From: Caballeronia ptereochthonis
GTDB lineage: Bacteria > Pseudomonadota > Gammaproteobacteria > Burkholderiales > Burkholderiaceae
DNA length: 64,000 bases
Direction of reading: 5' to 3'
Assembly: GCF_001545075.1 (NCBI RefSeq)
Contig: NZ_FCOB02000037.1
Location: 1 to 64,000 of the forward strand
Part shown: piece after piece, positions 54,260-64,000 of the stretch
How the letters are laid out: each line of letters opens with the position of its first letter
Position numbering within the stretch: the first letter of the stretch is position 1
Translations under genes and position numbers: made by a program
Notes under the pieces: model-generated
Database searches by the model: none
What the model was told of the DNA's origin: nothing
What the model saw: only the letters and a program-made list of their open reading frames with translations

Positions 54260-55348
54260 CTAGATTGCCTGTGCGCGGCCCGGGAAAGTCTCGTCGTAGT
54301 CCATCAGCTGATTTGCTTGCTGCGCGTCCTGTGCGCCGCCCTGCTCGCGATACATCATCGGCGGCACGCCGAATTGCTTGCGGAACTCCCGGCCCAGATG
54401 CGATGCATCGGAGAAGCTGCAGCTCGAAGCGATATCGGCCACGGTCTTGTCCGAACTCGTCAGCAGCCACGCGGCCGTGCGCAGCCGCACCTGCTTCGCG
54501 TACGCCTGCGGCGCCTTGCCGGTCTCTGCCTTGAAAAGACGCTCCAGTTGCCGCGTCGAGAGATCGAGCTTGTGCGCGAGCTCGTCGAGCGTGAGCGAGC
54601 GCCCGACGTGCTGTTCCATCAACAGGATCGCACGTTTCACCTTCGGATGCGTCGCGGGCGCGAGTCCCGGCGGATGCGGCTGCGGCGCGTTGCCTTTCTG
54701 CATGTCGTCGACGAGCAGGATGCGCAGCGCCTTCTGCACCGTCGCCGTTTCGAAGTGGCGCAACAGAATGGCGGCCGCTACGTCGATCGATGCGCGCCCG
54801 CCCGAGCAAGTGATGCGCCGCCGGTCGATCACGAACAAACGGTCCGCGACGAGCGCCTGTTCGTCGACATGCGGAAAACGCTCGACGAAATCCCAGTAAT
54901 GAAACCAGCTCACGCAGATGCGATGGCCTTCGAGCACGCCCGCGCGCATCATCGAGAAGACGCCCGTGCACATGCCGACGATGGTCGCATTCGACGCCGC
55001 CGCGCGGCGAATGAACTGCAGGGTCGCGTCGCTCGCGGCCGGCCCGGAATGCAGCAGGCCGCCGACTACGACGACGTAGTCGAACGGCTCCGCTTCGTCG
55101 AAGGTTTCCCAAGGCGTGATCTGGATGCCGCAGCTCGCGCGCACGGGCGCGAGCGTCTCGCCGATCACGCTCCAGGAGCAGCGCACCGGGCGGCTGAAGT
55201 CGCCTTCGTCGGCGGACAGGCGCAACAGGTCGACGAATCCGGAGAACGCGGTCAGCGTGAAGTTCGGCAGCAGGATGATGCCGAAGCGGATGCGCGATTT
55301 CGATTGACCGTCGATGGACAGCGGTGGAAGGGATTCTGCGGGGTTCAT
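54260..55348 (-). CDS. Second GlxA/GbdR-type AraC-family regulator
   Basis: A 362-residue regulator with a DJ-1/PfpI-like domain (FGIILLPNFTLTAFSGFVDLLR, VVVVGGLLHSG, MCTGVFSMMRAGVLEG) and a C-terminal AraC domain (LAHKLDLSTRQLERLFK, SSCSFSDASHLGREFRKQFG). The start MNPAESL at 55348 is taken; an ATG at 55393 is possible. It sits near sdaA-sox and is a likely regulator of betaine/sarcosine breakdown. Confidence 0.85.
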   Translation of the reverse strand: MNPAESLPPLSIDGQSKSRIRFGIILLPNFTLTAFSGFVDLLRLSADEGDFSRPVRCSWSVIGETLAPVRASCGIQITPWETFDEAEPFDYVVVVGGLLHSGPAASDATLQFIRRAAASNATIVGMCTGVFSMMRAGVLEGHRICVSWFHYWDFVERFPHVDEQALVADRLFVIDRRRITCSGGRASIDVAAAILLRHFETATVQKALRILLVDDMQKGNAPQPHPPGLAPATHPKVKRAILLMEQHVGRSLTLDELAHKLDLSTRQLERLFKAETGKAPQAYAKQVRLRTAAWLLTSSDKTVADIASSCSFSDASHLGREFRKQFGVPPMMYREQGGAQDAQQANQLMDYDETFPGRAQAI

Positions 55349-55479
55349 GCGCGTGACGTGCGGCGGCTCGAATTCATGCAGCGAGCATAACACCGGGCCG
55401 TGCGACGCGGGCGCGATGGAAAGGAATCAGGGGACGGAGGCGCGACGCGCATCGGACGCGGCGCCGGGAAAGCAGGGGA

Positions 55480-55794
55480 TCAGCTGCCCAGGACCGCGAA
55501 GGCCCACGCGAACGCGGACCCGACCAAGGCACCTGTGGTGCGGCCAAGGAGGCTCGCGATCGTGTAATCGCCCCAGCGTTGCTCGATTTCCGCTTTCAAC
55601 ACGCCGAAGTAGCGCAGCGTCGGACCGATCGAGCAGGTGAGCATCAGTGCGAGCCAGACCGGCGCCTGGCGCGTGAGCACCTTGTCGGGCGAGAGGACAT
55701 CGATGGCCTGAAGCGCGCCGACCACAGCCGCGCCGATGAGAAACGAGAGAACCCAGGATTTGAAGAACTGGTCGGGAAGAGCGTGAGATTCCAT
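55480..55794 (-). CDS. Small hypothetical membrane protein
   Basis: A 104-residue protein with two or three hydrophobic helices (SWVLSFLIGAAVVGALQAI, VWLALMLTCSIGPTLRYF and GALVGSAFAWAFAVLG). I do not recognise a family. It lies alone between the AraC-type gene and the serine deaminase leader, on the minus strand. Confidence 0.6.
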   Translation of the reverse strand: MESHALPDQFFKSWVLSFLIGAAVVGALQAIDVLSPDKVLTRQAPVWLALMLTCSIGPTLRYFGVLKAEIEQRWGDYTIASLLGRTTGALVGSAFAWAFAVLGS

Positions 55795-56182
55795 CGATGC
55801 AATCCGGTAAAAGCAGGACAGGACGAGCGACTTGAAATCACGGGAGCGCTCGCTTGCGAACGTAGGGGAATATACCTAGGCGAGGCTTCTCAGCCCGTCG
55901 GATCAGTCTCAAAAGCTCGGAACTTGCAACGAAGATGCGCAATAACGCGCAAAACGTGAAATGGTCTGTTACGCGGCTGCCTGCGCGCCCTCGGGTTTCG
56001 TCGGCGCGTCAGAAACTTGGGCAAATGCGTCACGCGCCGCGCGCGAGGCAACGCACTGACGCCGCCATCCCATTTCGACGGCGTTTTTGTTCTATCGGGT
56101 CCTTTTACGGTTTGGTGCAATGAGCGCCATACCGAAACCACGGTCGCGCATCCGCGCAGCGCCATATCCAGGGACACGCCAA
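55795..56182. other. Leader/promoter region of the sdaA-sox operon
   Basis: No gene is seen in 388 bp. A stem ACGCCG/CGGCGT followed by TTTTTG (56059-56089) lies about 100 bp before the sdaA start, on the coding strand. No glycine-riboswitch core was found by eye. The rest holds no motif I can name. Confidence 0.45.
56059..56089 (+). terminator. Terminator-like hairpin in the sdaA leader
   Basis: Stem ACGCCG (56059-56064) / CGGCGT (56079-56084) with a 14-base loop, followed by a T-rich run. Its place upstream of sdaA on the same strand could mean attenuation, or the end of an unseen upstream transcript. Confidence 0.45.
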
Positions 56183-57577
<1,395 letters not shown>

Positions 57578-57614
57578 TCAGCCCAAACGCATAACCCCGC
57601 ACCAAGGAAACACC

Positions 57615-58859
57615 ATGAGCCGCTACTCGATATTCAGCCTGCTGCGCAACGGCATGTCGTATCACGAGAACTGGGAGCGCCAGTGGCGAAGTCCCGAGCC
57701 GAAACGCGAATACGACGTGGTGATCGTCGGCGGCGGCGGCCATGGGCTCGCGACCGCGTATTACCTCGCGAAGGAGCACGGCATCACGAATGTCGCGATT
57801 CTGGAGAAGGGCTGGATCGGCGGCGGCAATACCGCGCGCAACACGACCATCGTGCGCTCGAACTATCTGTGGGACGAATCCGCCGCGCTGTATGAGAAGG
57901 CGATGAAGCTGTGGGAAGGTCTCTCGCAAGACCTCAACTACAACGTGATGTTCAGCCAGCGCGGCGTGATGAATCTCGCGCATACGCTGCAGGACGTGCG
58001 CGACACCGAGCGCCGCGTGAATGCGAACCGCCTCAACGGCGTCGATGCCGAGTTCCTCACGCCGCAGCAGATCAAGGAAATCGAGCCGACCATCAACCTC
58101 AACAGCCGCTATCCGGTGCTGGGGGCGTCGATTCAGCGTCGCGGCGGCGTCGCGCGTCACGATGCGGTGGCCTGGGGCTTCGCACGCGGCGCGGATCGCG
58201 CGGGCGTGGACATCATCCAGAACTGCCAGGTCGTGGGCATTCGCCGCGAAGGCAACCGCGTGACGGGCGTCGATACGACCAAGGGCCATATCAAGGCGAA
58301 GAAGGTCGCGATCGTCGCGGCCGGCAACACGACGACGCTCGCCGACATGGCCGGCGTGCGGCTGCCGCTCGAAAGCCATCCGCTGCAGGCGCTCGTCTCC
58401 GAGCCGATCAAGCCGGTCGTGAACACGGTCGTGATGTCGAACGCGGTGCACGCGTACATCAGCCAGTCCGACAAGGGCGATCTCGTGATCGGCGCGGGCG
58501 TCGATCAGTACACGGGCTTCGGGCAGCGCGGCAGTTTTCACATCATCGAAGGGACGCTGGAGGCGATCGTCGAGATGTTCCCGGTGTTCTCGCGCGTGCG
58601 CATGAACCGCCAGTGGGGCGGCATCGTCGATGTGTCGCCGGATGCGTGCCCGATCATCAGCAAGACCGACGTGAAAGGCCTCTATTTCAATTGCGGCTGG
58701 GGCACGGGCGGCTTCAAGGCGACGCCGGGCTCGGGCTGGGCGTATGCGCACACCATCGCGAAGGACGAGCCGCATCCGCTGAACGCGCCGTTCTCGCTGG
58801 ATCGCTTCTATACCGGTCATCTGATCGACGAGCACGGCGCTGCCGCCGTGGCCCACTGA
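57615..58859 (+). CDS. soxB: Sarcosine oxidase subunit beta
   Basis: A 414-residue FAD-dependent subunit: [20 protein letters not shown] start, Rossmann motif [31 protein letters not shown], and [16 protein letters not shown] with [14 protein letters not shown] near the end. In the heterotetramer it carries non-covalent FAD and the covalent FMN at the interface with alpha. Oxidises sarcosine to glycine with folate as one-carbon acceptor. First of soxBDAG. Confidence 0.95.
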   Translation: MSRYSIFSLLRNGMSYHENWERQWRSPEPKREYDVVIVGGGGHGLATAYYLAKEHGITNVAILEKGWIGGGNTARNTTIVRSNYLWDESAALYEKAMKLWEGLSQDLNYNVMFSQRGVMNLAHTLQDVRDTERRVNANRLNGVDAEFLTPQQIKEIEPTINLNSRYPVLGASIQRRGGVARHDAVAWGFARGADRAGVDIIQNCQVVGIRREGNRVTGVDTTKGHIKAKKVAIVAAGNTTTLADMAGVRLPLESHPLQALVSEPIKPVVNTVVMSNAVHAYISQSDKGDLVIGAGVDQYTGFGQRGSFHIIEGTLEAIVEMFPVFSRVRMNRQWGGIVDVSPDACPIISKTDVKGLYFNCGWGTGGFKATPGSGWAYAHTIAKDEPHPLNAPFSLDRFYTGHLIDEHGAAAVAH

Positions 58860-58879
58860 ACGCACTGGAGAAAAGAACC

Positions 58880-59179
58880 ATGCTGCTGATCGAATGCCCC
58901 TGGTGCGGGCCGCGCGCCGAAACCGAATTTTCCTGCGGCGGCGAAGCGGATATCGCACGCCCGCTCGACACGGAAAAGCTCACCGACAAGGAATGGGGCG
59001 ACTACCTCTTCATGCGCAAGAACCCGCGCGGCGCGGCGCGCGAGCAATGGATGCACGCGCAAGGCTGCCGTCGCTGGTTCAAGGTGCAGCGCGATACGGT
59101 TTCTTATGAGATTCAAGGCTACGAGACGTTCGACCGTCCGCTGGCTGTGATGTCTGACAACGGAGGCACGTCGAAATGA
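58880..59179 (+). CDS. soxD: Sarcosine oxidase subunit delta
   Basis: A 99-residue zinc-binding subunit. The four zinc ligands known for SoxD are all present: C6, C9, H59 and C63 (CPWC and WMHAQGC). Stop overlaps the soxA start (ATGA). It lies 20 bp after soxB. Confidence 0.95.
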   Translation: MLLIECPWCGPRAETEFSCGGEADIARPLDTEKLTDKEWGDYLFMRKNPRGAAREQWMHAQGCRRWFKVQRDTVSYEIQGYETFDRPLAVMSDNGGTSK

Positions 59180-62178
59180 GCCAGAAAGACCGACTCGGAC
59201 TGGGCGGGCGCATCAACCGCGCGATCACCCTGACCTTCACCTTCAACGGCAAGACGTATCAGGGCTACGAGGGCGATACGCTCGCCTCGGCGCTGCTCGC
59301 CAGCGGCGAGCGTTTCGTCGCGCGCAGCTGGAAGTATCACCGTCCGCGCGGCATCATCACGGCGGGCGTGGAAGAGCCGAATGCAATCGTGCAGCTCGAA
59401 ACCGGCGCATACACGGTGCCGAACGCGCGCGCGACGGAAGTGGAGCTTTATCAGGGGCTCGTCGCGAAGAGCGTGAACGCGAAGCCGAACATCGAGAACG
59501 ATCGCATGGCGGTCAATCAGAAGATCGCGCGCTTCATTCCCGCGGGCTTCTACTACAAGACCTTCATGTGGCCGCGCAAGTTCTGGCCGAAGTACGAGGA
59601 AGTGATCCGTGACGCGGCGGGTCTCGGCGAAGCGCCGAAGCATCTCGATGCCGACCGCTACGACAAGTGCTTCGCTCACTGCGACGTGCTCGTGGTCGGC
59701 GGCGGCCCTTCGGGTCTCGCGGCGGCGCATGCGGCTGGCCTGTCGGGCGCGCGCGTGATTCTCGTCGACGATCAGCGCGAACTCGGCGGCTCGCTGCTGT
59801 CGTGCCGGGCGGAGATCGACGGCAAGCCCGCGGTGCAATGGGTGCAGAAGATCGAAGCCGAACTGCGCAGGATGCCCGACGTGAAGATTCTTTCGCGCAG
59901 CACGGCGTTCGGCTATCAGGACCACAATCTCGTGACGATTACGCAGCGCCTGACGGAGCATCTGCCCGTGTCGATGCGCAAGGGCACGCGCGAACTCATG
60001 TGGAAGGTTCGCGCGAAGCGCGTGATTCTCGCGACCGGCGCGCACGAGCGTCCGATCGTGTTCGGCAACAACGATCTGCCCGGCATCATGCTGGCGTCGG
60101 CGGTGTCGACGTATCTGCATCGCTATGCGGTGCTGCCGGGCCGCAATGCGGTCGTCTTCACCAATAACGACGACGCGTACCAGTGCGCCCTCGATCTGAA
60201 GGCCGCCGGCGCCGAAGTGACGGTGGTCGATCCGCGGCCGGTCGAATCGAAGGGCACGTTGCCCGCTGCCGCGCGCCGCTATGGCGTGCGCGTGATGAAC
60301 GACGCCGTGATCACCGTTGCGCACGGCAAGCTGCGCGTGGCGTCGGTGGAAGTGGCGTCGTATGCCAAGGGTCAGGTCGGCCAGAAGCAGACCGAACTGC
60401 AATGCGATCTCGTTGCGATGTCGGGCGGCTGGAGTCCGGTGCTGCACCTGTTCGCGCAATCGGGCGGCAAGGCGCACTGGCATGACGAGAAGGCGTGCTT
60501 CGTGCCCGGCAAGGCGCTGCAGGCGGAAAGCAGCGTCGGCGCATGCGCGGGCGAGTTCTCGCTGGCGCGCGGCATTCGCTTCGGCGTCGAGGCGGGCGCG
60601 GAGGCGGCGCGTGCGGCGGGTCATATCGTCGCGAAGCCGCAACCGGTGCAAGTGGCCGAGATCGTCGAAGCGCCGATGATGCCGCTGTGGATCGTCGGCG
60701 GCAAGGAAATGGCGACGCGCGGTCCGAAGCAGTTCGTCGACTTCCAGAATGACGTGTCGGCAGCCGACATCTATCTCGCCGCGCGCGAAGGCTTCGAATC
60801 CGTCGAGCACGTGAAGCGTTATACGGCGATGGGCTTCGGCACGGATCAGGGCAAGCTCGGCAACATCAACGGCATGGCGATCCTCGCGCAGGCGCTGGGC
60901 AAGAGCATCCCCGAGACCGGCACGACGACCTTCCGCCCGAACTACACCCCTGTGACTTTCGGCACGTTCGCCGGACGCGAGCTGGGCGAGTTTCTCGATC
61001 CGGTGCGCAAGACCGCGATCCACGAATGGCACGTCGAGAACGGCGCGATGTTCGAGGATGTCGGCAACTGGAAGCGTCCCTGGTACTACCCGAAGGCGGG
61101 CGAGGACATGCACGCGGCGGTCGCGCGCGAATCGCTCGCGGTGCGTCAGAGCGTCGGCATTCTCGATGCGTCGACGCTCGGCAAGATCGACATTCAGGGC
61201 CCGGACTCGGCCAAGCTGCTCAACTGGATGTACACGAATCCGTGGAGCAAGCTCGAAGTCGGCAAGTGCCGCTACGGTCTGATGCTCGACGAGAACGGCA
61301 TGATCTTCGACGACGGCGTGACCGTGCGCCTCGGCGAACAGCACTACATGATGACGACGACCACCGGCGGCGCGGCGCGCGTCCTGACGTGGCTCGAACG
61401 CTGGCTGCAGACCGAATGGCCCGACATGCGCGTGCGTCTCGCCTCGGTGACCGATCACTGGGCGACGTTCGCCGTCGTCGGACCGAACAGCCGCAAGGTG
61501 TTGCAGAAGGTGTGTCACGACATCGACTTCGCGAACGCGTCGTTCCCGTTCATGAGCTATCGCGACGGAACCGTGGCGGGCGCGGCGGCGCGCGTGATGC
61601 GCATCAGCTTCTCGGGCGAGCTCGCCTACGAAGTGAACGTGCCGGCCAACGTCGGCCGCGCGGTGTGGGAAGCGCTGATGGAAGCGGGCGCTGAGTTCGA
61701 CATCACGCCATACGGCACGGAAACGATGCACGTGCTGCGCGCGGAGAAGGGCTACATCATCGTCGGCCAGGATACGGACGGCTCGATGACGCCTTACGAC
61801 CTCGGCATGGGCGGGCTGGTGGCGAAGTCGAAGGACTTCATCGGCAAGCGCTCGCTCACACGCTCGGATACGTCGAAGCAGGGACGCAAGCAGTTCGTCG
61901 GCCTGCTCACCGATGATCCGCAGTTCGTGATTCCGGAAGGCTCGCAGATCGTCGCGGGTCCGTTCCAGGGCGATACCGCGCCGATGCTCGGCCATGTCAC
62001 GTCGAGCTATTACAGTCCGATTCTGAAGCGCTCGATCGCGCTGGCCGTCGTGAAGGGCGGTCTCGAGAAGATCGGCGAATCAGTCCTGATTCCGCTCGCC
62101 AACGGCCAGCGGGTCAACGCAAAAATCACCAGTTCGGTGTTCTACGACAGCGAAGGAGCACGTCAGCATGTTGAATGA
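59176..62178 (+). CDS. soxA: Sarcosine oxidase subunit alpha
   Basis: A 1000-residue subunit: an N-terminal 2Fe-2S-like domain without a cluster (FTFNGKTYQGYEGDTLASAL), a central NAD-binding FAD-like domain (VLVVGGGPSGLAAAHAAGLSG), and a C-terminal glycine-cleavage T-protein-like folate domain (about 600-1000; ending with GLLTDDPQFVIPEGSQIV and SPILKRSIALAVVKGG). It binds NAD and tetrahydrofolate. Overlaps soxG by 11 bases. Confidence 0.95.
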   Translation: MSQKDRLGLGGRINRAITLTFTFNGKTYQGYEGDTLASALLASGERFVARSWKYHRPRGIITAGVEEPNAIVQLETGAYTVPNARATEVELYQGLVAKSVNAKPNIENDRMAVNQKIARFIPAGFYYKTFMWPRKFWPKYEEVIRDAAGLGEAPKHLDADRYDKCFAHCDVLVVGGGPSGLAAAHAAGLSGARVILVDDQRELGGSLLSCRAEIDGKPAVQWVQKIEAELRRMPDVKILSRSTAFGYQDHNLVTITQRLTEHLPVSMRKGTRELMWKVRAKRVILATGAHERPIVFGNNDLPGIMLASAVSTYLHRYAVLPGRNAVVFTNNDDAYQCALDLKAAGAEVTVVDPRPVESKGTLPAAARRYGVRVMNDAVITVAHGKLRVASVEVASYAKGQVGQKQTELQCDLVAMSGGWSPVLHLFAQSGGKAHWHDEKACFVPGKALQAESSVGACAGEFSLARGIRFGVEAGAEAARAAGHIVAKPQPVQVAEIVEAPMMPLWIVGGKEMATRGPKQFVDFQNDVSAADIYLAAREGFESVEHVKRYTAMGFGTDQGKLGNINGMAILAQALGKSIPETGTTTFRPNYTPVTFGTFAGRELGEFLDPVRKTAIHEWHVENGAMFEDVGNWKRPWYYPKAGEDMHAAVARESLAVRQSVGILDASTLGKIDIQGPDSAKLLNWMYTNPWSKLEVGKCRYGLMLDENGMIFDDGVTVRLGEQHYMMTTTTGGAARVLTWLERWLQTEWPDMRVRLASVTDHWATFAVVGPNSRKVLQKVCHDIDFANASFPFMSYRDGTVAGAAARVMRISFSGELAYEVNVPANVGRAVWEALMEAGAEFDITPYGTETMHVLRAEKGYIIVGQDTDGSMTPYDLGMGGLVAKSKDFIGKRSLTRSDTSKQGRKQFVGLLTDDPQFVIPEGSQIVAGPFQGDTAPMLGHVTSSYYSPILKRSIALAVVKGGLEKIGESVLIPLANGQRVNAKITSSVFYDSEGARQHVE

Positions 62179-62830
62179 GATCAAGGCATCCACGACGGTC
62201 GTCGATCGCGCGATCAGCGGACAGGGCCTCAGCGGCACCTGGCAGGAGTCTCCGCTCGTCGGCGCCGACGCGCTCCTCAAAGCCCATCAAGGCGGTTCGC
62301 CGAAGGCGTTTCGTTTCACCGAGCGGCCCTTCCTCGAACTCGTGAACGTGCGCGGCGACACGCGCGATCCCGCATTCGTCGCGGCGGTGCAGCGCGTGAT
62401 CGGCTGCACGCCGCCCGAGAAGCCGAACACGATTGCGCGCGGCAACGGCTACACCATGCTGTGGCTCGGTCCCGATGAATGGCTCGTGCATTCCGACACG
62501 GCGCACGACGCAGCGCGTCCCGCGCCGCTCGAAGCGAAACTGCGCGAGGCGTTCGTCGGCCAGTTCTCGGCCGCGGTGGATATCGGCAGCGGCTATACGG
62601 TGATCGACATCGACGGCCCGAACACGCGTGAAGTGCTCTCGCGCGGCTGTCCGCTCGATCTGCATCCGAAGGTCTTCGGCGAAGGACAGTGCGCGCAGAG
62701 CCACTACTTCAAGGCGTCGGTCACGCTCGTGCCTTTGGGTGGTGATCGTTTCGAGATCATCGTGCGGCGCAGCTTCGCGGACTACTTCGTGAAGATCATG
62801 CTCGATGCGGCCGAGCCGCTCATCGCATGA
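62168..62830 (+). CDS. soxG: Sarcosine oxidase subunit gamma
   Basis: A 220-residue GcvT-related subunit: FRFTERPFLELVNVRGD, MLWLGPDEWLVHSD, TVIDIDGPNTREVLSRGC and RRSFADYFVKIML are typical. Overlaps soxA and, by four bases (ATGA), the folB-like gene. Confidence 0.93.
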   Translation: MLNEIKASTTVVDRAISGQGLSGTWQESPLVGADALLKAHQGGSPKAFRFTERPFLELVNVRGDTRDPAFVAAVQRVIGCTPPEKPNTIARGNGYTMLWLGPDEWLVHSDTAHDAARPAPLEAKLREAFVGQFSAAVDIGSGYTVIDIDGPNTREVLSRGCPLDLHPKVFGEGQCAQSHYFKASVTLVPLGGDRFEIIVRRSFADYFVKIMLDAAEPLIA

Positions 62831-63261
62831 AGCCGTTCGAGCCGCTTCGGGCAGGTGGACAGGGCTGGCGCGTGGTCGTCGACGAGCTGGTGGTGAAGAC
62901 GCGCATCGGCTTGTACGAGCACGAGCATCGCGCGCCGCAACCTGTCTGCATCGATGCGAGCCTGCACTATCGCGGCACGCCGCACGAGTCCGACGAAGGC
63001 CTGATCGATTACGAAGCGTGGTGCAACCGCGTGAGCGCGTTTCTCGAAGAGAAGCCGCATACGCGCTTGCTGGAAACGCTCGCGCTCGAGATCGCCGCGC
63101 TTTCGTTCGACGAATGGCCGGCGCTCGACGCGCTCACGCTCACGCTGCACAAGCCGAAGATTCGCGAGGGCACGCGGCGTCTCGGGCTCGAGCTCGACTG
63201 GCGGCGCGCGGATTACGATGCGTGGCGCATGAAAGCCGCCGCGCGCCTCGCGTCCGTGTGA
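62827..63261 (+). CDS. folB: Dihydroneopterin aldolase family protein (FolB)
   Basis: A 144-residue FolB-fold protein: VDELVVKTRIGLYEHEHRAPQPV with the substrate glutamate, YEAWCNRVSAFLEE, HTRLLETLALEIA and LTLHKPK. It would add to folate synthesis. It is translationally coupled to soxG, which fits the folate need of sarcosine oxidase; it is likely a second, pathway-specific copy beside a housekeeping folB elsewhere. Confident on family. Confidence 0.88.
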   Translation: MKPFEPLRAGGQGWRVVVDELVVKTRIGLYEHEHRAPQPVCIDASLHYRGTPHESDEGLIDYEAWCNRVSAFLEEKPHTRLLETLALEIAALSFDEWPALDALTLTLHKPKIREGTRRLGLELDWRRADYDAWRMKAAARLASV

Positions 63262-63524
63262 TGTCCATGTCGCGCGATGCCGCCGCGCTGCTTTCCGAAC
63301 GCGCGTGCAAGGAACGCGATGCAATCGCCGCGCTCGCGCTGCTCGATCGCAGCATCCAGCTCAGGCACCGGCGCATCGCGCTGATTCGCTATCTGCATGC
63401 GCAATATCTCGACGCTCCGCTCGAGGCGCGGCATCACGACTATGTGAAGGCAATCGCGGCGCGGCTGAGCGTCGAGACGCTCACGCGCATCGCCGCGACG
63501 GCGCGCTCGCGCTTCGATGCATGA
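63261..63524 (+). CDS. Hypothetical 87-residue protein coupled to folB
   Basis: An 87-residue, Arg- and Ala-rich, fully helical protein (AAALLSERACKERDAIAALALLDRSIQLRHRR, IALIRYLHAQYLDAPL). Start and folB stop share one base (TGATG), so it is co-translated with the sox-folB genes. I do not recognise the family. Confidence 0.6.
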   Translation: MSMSRDAAALLSERACKERDAIAALALLDRSIQLRHRRIALIRYLHAQYLDAPLEARHHDYVKAIAARLSVETLTRIAATARSRFDA

Positions 63525-63653
63525 CGCATGCGTTCCATCCCGATGACGTAAATCTTCTATGTCGCGGATTTCTGTCGGCGTCTACTGAAAACGCTTCGCC
63601 AGATCGTTTTTCGCCCACGTCCACGCGGCCGAGGCCGCATCGAGAGGGATGAC

Positions 63654-64000
63654 ATGTCTACCGCCACGCAGCCACGCGCGAGCGCCGCGGCTCGGCTCGA
63701 ACGCCTGCCGTTTTCCGGGTACCACCGGACCATCTTCATCATCATCGCGATTGCGTTCTTCTTCGATTCGGTCGACCTCGGCACGATGACCTTCGTGCTC
63801 GGCTCGATCAAGAGCGAGTTCGGCTTGTCCACCGCGACGGCCGGCCTCGTCGCCAGCGCGAGCTTCTTCGGCATGGTGCTGGGCGCGGCCGTCGCGGGTC
63901 TGCTTGCCGATCGCTTCGGACGGCGGCCTGTATTTCAGTGGAGCATGGTGTTGTGGGGATTGGCGTCGTATCTCTGCTCGACCGCGCAGTCCGTCGATGC
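63654..64000 (+). CDS. MFS transporter, 3' partial
   Basis: The first 115 residues of a major facilitator transporter, cut by the window end: FFFDSVDLGTMTFVLGSIK in helix 1, VASASFFGMVLGAAVAGLLADRFGRRPVF with the helix 2-3 loop motif. The start at 63654 follows GAGAGGGATGAC. It resembles the aromatic-acid/H+ symporter branch; substrate unknown. Confidence 0.8.
   Translation, partial: MSTATQPRASAAARLERLPFSGYHRTIFIIIAIAFFFDSVDLGTMTFVLGSIKSEFGLSTATAGLVASASFFGMVLGAAVAGLLADRFGRRPVFQWSMVLWGLASYLCSTAQSVD

Noticed and set aside
55795-56182. Glycine riboswitch before sdaA
   Set aside because: No tandem glycine-aptamer core motifs could be found by eye; only a terminator-like stem is supported.
59119-61995. 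A 958-codon open frame on the strand opposite soxA
   Set aside because: High-GC third positions open antisense frames; the product is Arg/His/Ala-rich with no domain, while soxA opposite is certain.

Overview
The window is about 65% G+C and has the gene content of a Burkholderia sensu lato bacterium (Burkholderia, Paraburkholderia or Caballeronia). It carries the replication and partition centre of a secondary replicon (chromid) at about 23-29.5 kb: a Rep_3-type initiator gene behind some 16 direct-repeat iterons, a parA-parB operon, and seven copies of a 16-bp parS palindrome (consensus CTTTATGCGCATAAAG). I cannot tell which secondary replicon this is. I saw no tRNA, rRNA, CRISPR array or insertion sequence.

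Left arm (0-22 kb): the end of a hopanoid operon (hpnK, hpnL); a MarR-GNAT fusion regulator; a sugar-acid module (IlvD/Edd dehydratase plus DHDPS-like enzyme); an MHS-type transporter with an M20 hydrolase and a divergent LysR regulator; a mevalonate catabolism module (HMG-CoA reductase, HMG-CoA lyase, TctB/TctA-like transporter, MocR regulator); the kbl-tdh threonine operon with a divergent XRE-cupin regulator; a small gene behind a consensus LexA box; and a DUF2252 protein.

Origin region (22-32.6 kb): an integrase-fold protein that has lost most catalytic residues, a KfrA-like coiled-coil protein with an extra zinc-ribbon tail, an AT-richer stretch, the iteron array, repA, convergent parB and parA, a parS cluster, then a CoA-binding/GNAT protein of the Pat type.

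Right arm (32.6-64 kb): an IclR regulator; a degraded sugar permease; a non-phosphorylative deoxy-sugar pathway that fits L-fucose (two-part UxaA-type dehydratase, aldo/keto reductase, lactonase, SDR, FAH hydrolase); a thioesterase; a chemoreceptor; an AGE-family epimerase; MgtC; a quaternary-amine ABC transporter with an AraC/GATase regulator; a gtr-like glucosyltransferase cassette; a second AraC/GATase regulator; and sdaA-soxBDAG-folB. The transporter, sarcosine oxidase and serine deaminase together suggest uptake and breakdown of choline/glycine betaine through sarcosine, glycine and serine to pyruvate. The window ends inside an MFS transporter gene.
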